Both the position numbers and the translations under genes were made by a program. From assembly GCA_014799475.1 (NCBI GenBank), contig JAAVHX010000017.1, positions 130,102-194,101 of the forward strand: 64,000 nt of DNA, in the 5' to 3' direction. Shown here piece by piece: positions 59,901 through 64,000 of the stretch (within the stretch, counting starts at the first letter, position 1; the number at the start of each line of letters is the position of its first letter). The DNA is from Clostridiales bacterium. GTDB taxonomy: Bacteria; Bacillota; Clostridia; Oscillospirales; Oscillospiraceae. The notes beneath the pieces were generated by a model. That model had not been told where the DNA came from. It did no database searches and saw nothing but the letters and a program-made list of their open reading frames with translations.

Positions 59901-60690
59901 CATAATATTTGTTGTACAGATTGTTCGCCCAGTAGTCTCCCTCGTGGAGATTCATCTGAGAGAGGGCATAGTTGATCTCATCCAGAAGCTCCTGGTCGTC
60001 CTTCCGTGTGATGGCATAGAAATAGTCGATGTGGGTGGTATCCAGGACTCTCTCGCCCTGCGCCCGGCGCAGGTTGCTGGTAAGGATCGCGTCAATCTCG
60101 CCGCTCTGGAGCGCCTCCTCCAGCTCACTGGAGTACTCGTATTCCCGGGTCTGATAGGTAAAGCCGTTCTCCTCCGCAAAAGTGGGCAGGGTCCGGTTCT
60201 GACTGCTGCCGGACAACAATCCCACTGTCATGCCGTCGTATGTGCTGTAATCTCCGGAGATGATGTCTGCGTTGTCCTCCCGGACGGACAGCACCGTGCT
60301 GTTGCGTTCAATGGAATCGGAGAACCCGAAGAGCTCCGTCCGCTCCCGGGTCTTTCTGGCGGAGGTCACCACATCGATCTCACCGTTCAGCAGCATGGAC
60401 TGCATTTCCTCCCAGGTGTTGTCATAGCCGACAAACTCGAAATTCAAATGGGAGTACTGGGAGATCAGATTCAGCAATTCAATGCCGTAGCCGGTGTAGT
60501 TGCCATCGTCGTCCTTCATGTGGTAGCCGTCAAAGAAGAAAATGCCCGCTTTCACCGTTCGGTTATTTGCCGGTGCTTCTGCGGCTGTGGCCGGGATGCT
60601 GGATGAGAGCAGCACAAAGCATAGAAACAGCGTGAGGATTTGTCTGACATATGGCTGGTTGAGCAGATGCTTCTTGCGTTTTCTGTTCAT
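56995..60690 (-). CDS. Hybrid histidine kinase with two periplasmic-binding-protein sensor domains (kinase D)
   Basis: A 1231-aa protein. A signal peptide (QILTLFLCFVLLSSSIPATAAEA) leads to two SBP_bac_3-type domains, about 44-275 (VKAGIFFFDGYHMKDDDGNYTGYGIELLNLI) and 290-525 (ITVTAMPGRKPYSYAEGGELKGIQPRFFDSL), a TM helix at about 533-555, a PAS-like domain (about 590-690), HisKA with SMSHDIRTPMNAIIGF near 720, HATPase, and two receivers (LLDWKMP from about 962; LMDIQMP from about 1098). EvgS/BvgS kinases share the tandem SBP layout but end in Hpt, which is absent here. Likely ligands are amino acids or other small polar molecules. Confidence 0.94.
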   Translation of the reverse strand: MNRKRKKHLLNQPYVRQILTLFLCFVLLSSSIPATAAEAPANNRTVKAGIFFFDGYHMKDDDGNYTGYGIELLNLISQYSHLNFEFVGYDNTWEEMQSMLLNGEIDVVTSARKTRERTELFGFSDSIERNSTVLSVREDNADIISGDYSTYDGMTVGLLSGSSQNRTLPTFAEENGFTYQTREYEYSSELEEALQSGEIDAILTSNLRRAQGERVLDTTHIDYFYAITRKDDQELLDEINYALSQMNLHEGDYWANNLYNKYYGNGVSSPSSIDFTQRELDYIEAVRSGEKRITVTAMPGRKPYSYAEGGELKGIQPRFFDSLMQIAELPYEMIVPKDNAEYEQLIESGGVDVVIDWQQSAATEKEYASGGFLTNTYMNTGTALITRKNHSGPVSSLAVLEGLVGLPLEYEEFKGARILPCSSQEEVIQAVLEGKTDAAFMRTHAAQCFVNSDTTNSLRFRILDSDQIVFNMYIPASGDHELVNILNKCIQQVPDDVLSRLITEYTAGTPENVAFLQYMAAHPAMILLLSALAALAIVVIVFFYLRSWWNNMRLQMTEQSKQELEEQLAIVNALSRDYLNVYSLNVKTAAVRVVKEAGYQPLGVGWKKDEAFQYDEIVRLYIENRVFDEDKDYMTESLSLERVREALASSPEYTGTYRVRDGEEVHDYQFTYVAHQVEGQTAPIVLAGFRNIDEIVRKEQKQKAALEDALHMAQAASEAKTAFLSSMSHDIRTPMNAIIGFLALMKDEADHPETVREYIGRIDAASQHLLGLINDVLDMNKIESGSTTLSLAEMDLAEIIAEINTIILPQAKAKKQTFEIFTSRLKFEHLLGDKVRINQILINLLSNAVKYTPENGAIEMRVEELPQVVDNYSRIRFTVSDNGLGMSEDYLKVIFDPFTREDTKATQETQGTGLGMPITKRLVDLMGGSIKVDSKLGEGSTFVVELELRIQEQENDPNFWIDHHIARMIVVDDDEEVCRNVVKAMAAVGVSTDYAVGGERAVQMVREAQETGQPYDLILLDWKMPGLNGLETARLIRNDSKTPILLLTAYDWREIEQEAVEIGVNHFMPKPFFMSTFKEAVRLMMGRAKEAKRQESDVVKGMHILVVDDIEVNRIILVKILSTLGAECDTAYNGQQAVEKFMDAPDRYDLILMDIQMPEMNGYEATRAIRASGHPFAQTIPIIAMTANAFVDDVRDAIDSGMDAHIAKPVQIDKLKATIQQVLDSRAATEN

Positions 60691-60734
60691 TGTCTCATGT
60701 CCCTTTTCTGTTCATCTTAGAATCTGTATTCATA

Positions 60735-60771
60735 AGCAGGGCTGTGGCCTTTTTACAGTCACAGCCCTGCT
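60735..60771 (-). terminator. Terminator after kinase C
   Basis: AGCAGGGCTGTG / CACAGCCCTGCT stem with a 13-base AT-rich loop; on the minus strand it is followed by TATGAATAC, without a T-run, so efficiency is uncertain. Confidence 0.6.
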
Positions 60772-60819
60772 GTATATAAATACTTCGCCGTGGTGCCGCG
60801 CCTGATGCGGAGCCCTTCA

Positions 60820-63225
60820 TCACATTGCCCGTGTGCCCTTATGCTCCAGCACATCGCGGATGGTGCTCTCCAGACGGTCAAGTCCGATGGGTTTCGCCAC
60901 ATGGGCGTCCATCCCGGCGTCCAGAGCGGCCCGGATATCGTCCACAAACGCATTGGCTGTCATCGCGATGATGGGCACGGTCTTGGCCGATGGGTGATCT
61001 GCCGCGCGGATCGCCTGGGTCGCCTCGTGGCCGTTAAGGTAAGGCATCTGCACATCCATCAGGATGAGGTCGTACTCGCCGGGCCTGGAGGCTATGAACT
61101 TCTCCACCGCCTCCTGCCCATTCTCCGCCGTGTCGCATTTCGCACCCAAGGCAGTCATGATCTTCACCAAGATCATCCGGTTGACGTCGATGTCATCCAC
61201 CACAAGCACATATCTGCCCTTTACAATGCTCTCTCCGGCGGCAGCCGGAGCCTTCTTCTCCTCCGAGCCCATCATCCGCTGTACAGCCTCCTGGAAGTTC
61301 CTCATGAAAAAGGGCTTGGACAGGAAGTATTTGATCCCTGCCGCCGCGGCCTCCGCCTCAATGTCCGCCCAGTCGTAGGCGGTGAAGAGCAGGATGGGAG
61401 TATCCGCTGTAGAATTGAGCCGGATCAGTCGGGCCGTGGCCAGACCGTCCAGATCGGGCATCTTCCAGTCCATCAGAACCAGATCGTAGGGCCGGCCATC
61501 CTCCTGTGCGTTTTGGAGCATTTCAATGGTTCTCGCGCCATCGTTGGCATACTGGACGTCCACCCCTGTCCCTGCCATCTTCCGAACGATGTCGCGGCAA
61601 ATGTCCGCATCATCGTCCACAATGAGCAGACGCCGTATATTGTGTTCCGCCCAAAACCGCAGGCCATCGTTCCTGTCCTCTTGGATGCGCAGCTCCAGTT
61701 CGACCTCGAAGATACTGCCCGCGCCCACAGCGCTTGTCACTCTGATCGAGCCATCCATCAAATCCACCAGACTCTTTGTGATGGCCATGCCCATACCCGA
61801 GCCCTGCATCTTGTTCCACGCTGTACTCTGCTGGCGGGCAAAGGGGGTAAAGATAGCTTTCTGGCACTCCTCGCTCATACCCTGACCGTTATCGCTGACA
61901 GCAAAGCGGATGCGGGCGTACTCCTTATCTACCTGGGGCAGCTCGGTGACCCACATTTTGATCTTGCCGCCGGTCTGCGTATATTTCACCGCGTTAGACA
62001 GGATATTGGTCAATATCTGGCTGATGCGCAGCTTATCGCCCAGCAGATCCTCATGGATCAGGCTGACGGTAAATATCTCAAAGCTCTGATACTTGGCCTT
62101 GGCCTGGGGGCGGATGATGGTGTTGAGTTCATCCATCAGATCTGCCAGGTTCAGCTCAGAGATGCTTAAGGCGGCCTTACCGCTCTCCATCCGGCTCATA
62201 TCCAGCACATCGTTGAGCAAACCCATTAGGTGCTGGCCGGCGGCGGATATCTTCTGAGCGTATTCCAGCACACTGGCCGGATTGCTGGCCTCCTCGCGCA
62301 ACAGGGCGGAAAACCCCATGATAGCGTTCATGGGGGTACGGATATCATGGCTGACGTTGCTCAAAAAGGTGCTCTTTGCCTTGTTTGCCACCTGCGCCAT
62401 CTCCAGCGCCCGACCTAACTCTTCCCGGCTTTTCTGCTCCCTGGTTCGGTCAGAGATATACACCATGTTCTTTTTGGCACCCTGTACGGATACACAGTAC
62501 ACACTCTCACGGAACCACTTTTCCTCGCCGGTCTTTTGGTCGATCCGCTTCGTCTCCATGGGCTCAAGCGCCATGCCCGGTTCCAGGGCCATCAGGCCTT
62601 CGTTTCCCACCTCATACCCAGTAATGTATTCGGCGTGCCCGATGGCCCATGCGTCATTCAAAATATCCTCCGCGGAGACGCCCAGCACTCGCTCGACATT
62701 GGGGGTGACAAACTCCACCGTCGTCCCTGTCTCATTCAGTATTAGATAGACGTCATCTACATTGTCGGACAGGAAGGCGGAAAATATCTTAAACAGCTGT
62801 TCCTGATACTCGATTTCCCGGCCTTTCTCCTCCCATCCCAACCGATCCTGCAGCTTATCCATCATCAGGATCTGCTGCCGCTTTTCAAAACGGAACCGAA
62901 CCTCTGCCGCGGACATGGGCACAGTCCAGATATCCGTCACGCTCCCACCGATTTCGGCCAGCGCGGCCACCTGCGTCTGTCCGGCCAGCAGGATCAGCTC
63001 TGCCCCCGCCCTTTTTCCGGCGGTCAGCACCGGCAGAGTCTTTCCGGCATCCATGCCCCGCAGATCCGCAAAAATCACGTCCGCCTGTGCCAGCAGCGCC
63101 GTATCCGGCTCCACGCTCTCCGCAAAGGTATGTGTAAAATGCTCCAGCGGGGGCGCCTCCTTGATTCGTGCCCATATGTCCTGCTGCCCGCCAATCAAAT
63201 AAAACTGTATATGATAATGGCGCAA
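60820..63225 (-). CDS. Cytosolic hybrid histidine kinase with pseudo-receiver and one PAS domain (kinase C)
   Basis: An 801-aa paralogue of kinases A and B. The start is TTG 63225 (reads MRHYHIQFYLIGGQ) behind GGGGGGT. Residues 1-125 are the pseudo-receiver, about 145-270 PAS (VEFVTPNVERVLGVSAEDIL), HisKA with NVSHDIRTPMNAIMGF near 290, HATPase with TNILSNAVKYTQ and GSGMGMAI, then receivers with LMDWKMP and LMDVQMP. It lies 86 bases downstream of the HD-GYP gene on the same strand, so kinase and phosphodiesterase are probably co-expressed. This mirrors the kinase A/B-HD operon on the other strand. Confidence 0.94.
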   Translation of the reverse strand: MRHYHIQFYLIGGQQDIWARIKEAPPLEHFTHTFAESVEPDTALLAQADVIFADLRGMDAGKTLPVLTAGKRAGAELILLAGQTQVAALAEIGGSVTDIWTVPMSAAEVRFRFEKRQQILMMDKLQDRLGWEEKGREIEYQEQLFKIFSAFLSDNVDDVYLILNETGTTVEFVTPNVERVLGVSAEDILNDAWAIGHAEYITGYEVGNEGLMALEPGMALEPMETKRIDQKTGEEKWFRESVYCVSVQGAKKNMVYISDRTREQKSREELGRALEMAQVANKAKSTFLSNVSHDIRTPMNAIMGFSALLREEASNPASVLEYAQKISAAGQHLMGLLNDVLDMSRMESGKAALSISELNLADLMDELNTIIRPQAKAKYQSFEIFTVSLIHEDLLGDKLRISQILTNILSNAVKYTQTGGKIKMWVTELPQVDKEYARIRFAVSDNGQGMSEECQKAIFTPFARQQSTAWNKMQGSGMGMAITKSLVDLMDGSIRVTSAVGAGSIFEVELELRIQEDRNDGLRFWAEHNIRRLLIVDDDADICRDIVRKMAGTGVDVQYANDGARTIEMLQNAQEDGRPYDLVLMDWKMPDLDGLATARLIRLNSTADTPILLFTAYDWADIEAEAAAAGIKYFLSKPFFMRNFQEAVQRMMGSEEKKAPAAAGESIVKGRYVLVVDDIDVNRMILVKIMTALGAKCDTAENGQEAVEKFIASRPGEYDLILMDVQMPYLNGHEATQAIRAADHPSAKTVPIIAMTANAFVDDIRAALDAGMDAHVAKPIGLDRLESTIRDVLEHKGTRAM

Positions 63226-63239
63226 GGTTTACCCCCCTC

Positions 63240-63302
63240 ATTGGAATTTCCGGTATTCCCAGAAAGGATCCGATCCCTATATCCCAGAAAAGGATCGGAT
63301 CG
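63240..63302 (-). repeat. Tandem direct repeat between the HD-GYP and kinase C genes
   Basis: On the minus strand two similar copies follow one another: CCGATCCTTTTCTGGGATATA and CGGATCCTTTCTGGGAATA. They fill most of the 86-base gap. They could be regulator-binding sites, or simple duplication. Confidence 0.6.
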
Positions 63303-63311
63303 TCCGGCCTG

Positions 63312-64000
63312 TCACCGGGTGGCTACCGTCTCTTCGAGTTCCCGGTAAAATTCGAAGAGCTGCTCCTCCACGCTGCAAAAACTGTCCAGCAAGCGGGGGT
63401 TGAACTGGCCGCACTGCCCGGTCAGGATCATCTCGAGCACTTTCTCCCTGGGGAACGGCGGCTTGTAGACCCGCCTGCAGCTCAACGCATCGTAAACATC
63501 GGCCAGGGCGACCACCTGCGACCACGGAGAAATGGCGTCCCCCGCCAGCCCGTCCGGATAGCCTTTCCCGTCCCACCGCTCATGATGGTGCCGGGCGATG
63601 TCGCAGGCATAGTCGTAGATCCCACTGTCCTGCAGCTGGGGGATGCGCTCCAGGATGCTCACACCCTGTGTGGTGTGGCTTTTCATGACCTCGAACTCCT
63701 CGTCGGTAAGCTTTCCCGGTTTGCAGAGCACAGCGTCCGGAATGGTGATCTTTCCTACATCGTGCATGATGGAGGCCAGGGTGATGTTCTCGATCTCTTC
63801 CTGGGTCAGATCCATCCCGAACTCGGTGTTTTCCAGTATTACCCGTGTAATGGCGCTGATCCGCTGGACGTGTCCGCCGGACTCCTCGTTTCGGAACTCG
63901 ATTGCTGTGGCCAGCGCCTCGATCATCCCCTGATTGAGCTCAATGATCTTCTTCTGCTGCTTCAACAGCTCGATGTTCTGGCTTTCCACCACGCCGCTCA
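63312..64000 (-). CDS. HD-GYP domain c-di-GMP phosphodiesterase (5' end outside window)
   Basis: At least 229 codons are visible; the frame is open to the window end, so the N-terminus is missing. The track start (GTG 63992) is probably internal, because the visible part begins in a coiled-coil linker (VVESQNIELLKQQKKIIELNQ) that usually follows a receiver or other input domain. The HD-GYP domain is complete and canonical: GHVQRISAITRVI, ASIMHDVGKITIPDAVLCKPGKLT, HTTQGVSILERI, HHHERWDGKGYPDGLAG and ALADVYDALSCRRVYK. It should hydrolyse cyclic di-GMP. It is upstream of kinase C in the same transcription direction, making it a likely phosphorelay target. Confidence 0.93.
   Translation of the reverse strand, partial: SGVVESQNIELLKQQKKIIELNQGMIEALATAIEFRNEESGGHVQRISAITRVILENTEFGMDLTQEEIENITLASIMHDVGKITIPDAVLCKPGKLTDEEFEVMKSHTTQGVSILERIPQLQDSGIYDYACDIARHHHERWDGKGYPDGLAGDAISPWSQVVALADVYDALSCRRVYKPPFPREKVLEMILTGQCGQFNPRLLDSFCSVEEQLFEFYRELEETVATR

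Overview
The window looks like a chromosome segment of a GC-rich anaerobic Firmicute, most likely of the Oscillospiraceae type (Flavonifractor / Lawsonibacter / Pseudoflavonifractor-like). This rests on the high-GC coding style, strong GGAGG ribosome sites, a SAM-I riboswitch on metK, a PadR-DUF2812 pair, heterodimeric ABC exporters, a MalEFG-type sugar importer and very large hybrid histidine kinases. The taxonomic placement is inference. No rRNA, tRNA, CRISPR array or insertion sequence was recognised.

Region 1 (1-9.6 kb) is the right part of a prophage on the + strand: the end of a replication protein, a DnaB-type helicase, a ParB-like start, baseplate and tail-fibre genes, holin and endolysin. 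The head, packaging and tail-tube genes expected between helicase and baseplate are absent, and an 86-codon chimeric ORF marks the apparent deletion point. The prophage ends inside feoB, whose P-loop-encoding 5' end is missing.

Region 2 (9.6-25.9 kb) is mostly chromosomal: feoB remnant, an uncharacterised protein, an O-antigen-ligase-like protein, metK under a SAM riboswitch, a MATE pump divergent from a padR-DUF2812 operon with two operator copies, an ABC exporter pair preceded by a 29-aa leader ORF and a terminator (probable ribosome-mediated attenuation), a Nudix hydrolase, a coiled-coil protein and a second MATE pump.

Region 3 (25.9-37.1 kb, - strand) looks like a cell-surface polymer locus. 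It holds a licA/licC-like choline kinase and cytidylyltransferase pair with a BCCT transporter, a YidC insertase fused to a CDP-glycerol glycerophosphotransferase, two LtaS/OpgB-like membrane phosphatase-superfamily enzymes, two small membrane proteins and an acyltransferase. Together they suggest a glycerophosphate polymer carrying phosphocholine and acyl groups.

Region 4 (37.1-46.1 kb) holds an odd phosphoribosyltransferase, a decayed patch with a MerR-type promoter but only a stub of the gene, a small ORF, an AT-rich P-loop kinase, TraX, a maltodextrin-type importer, a divergent PHP phosphatase-LacI operon, and a truncated AbrB-like ORF.

Region 5 (46.2-64 kb) is a signalling cluster: five paralogous hybrid histidine kinases (each with HisKA, HATPase and two receivers), one degenerate HD-GYP-like protein and one canonical HD-GYP protein cut by the window end. 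Three kinases share an N-terminal pseudo-receiver domain, one has two periplasmic-binding-protein domains, one a large extracytoplasmic sensor. No DNA-binding output is present, so cyclic-di-GMP turnover is the most likely output.
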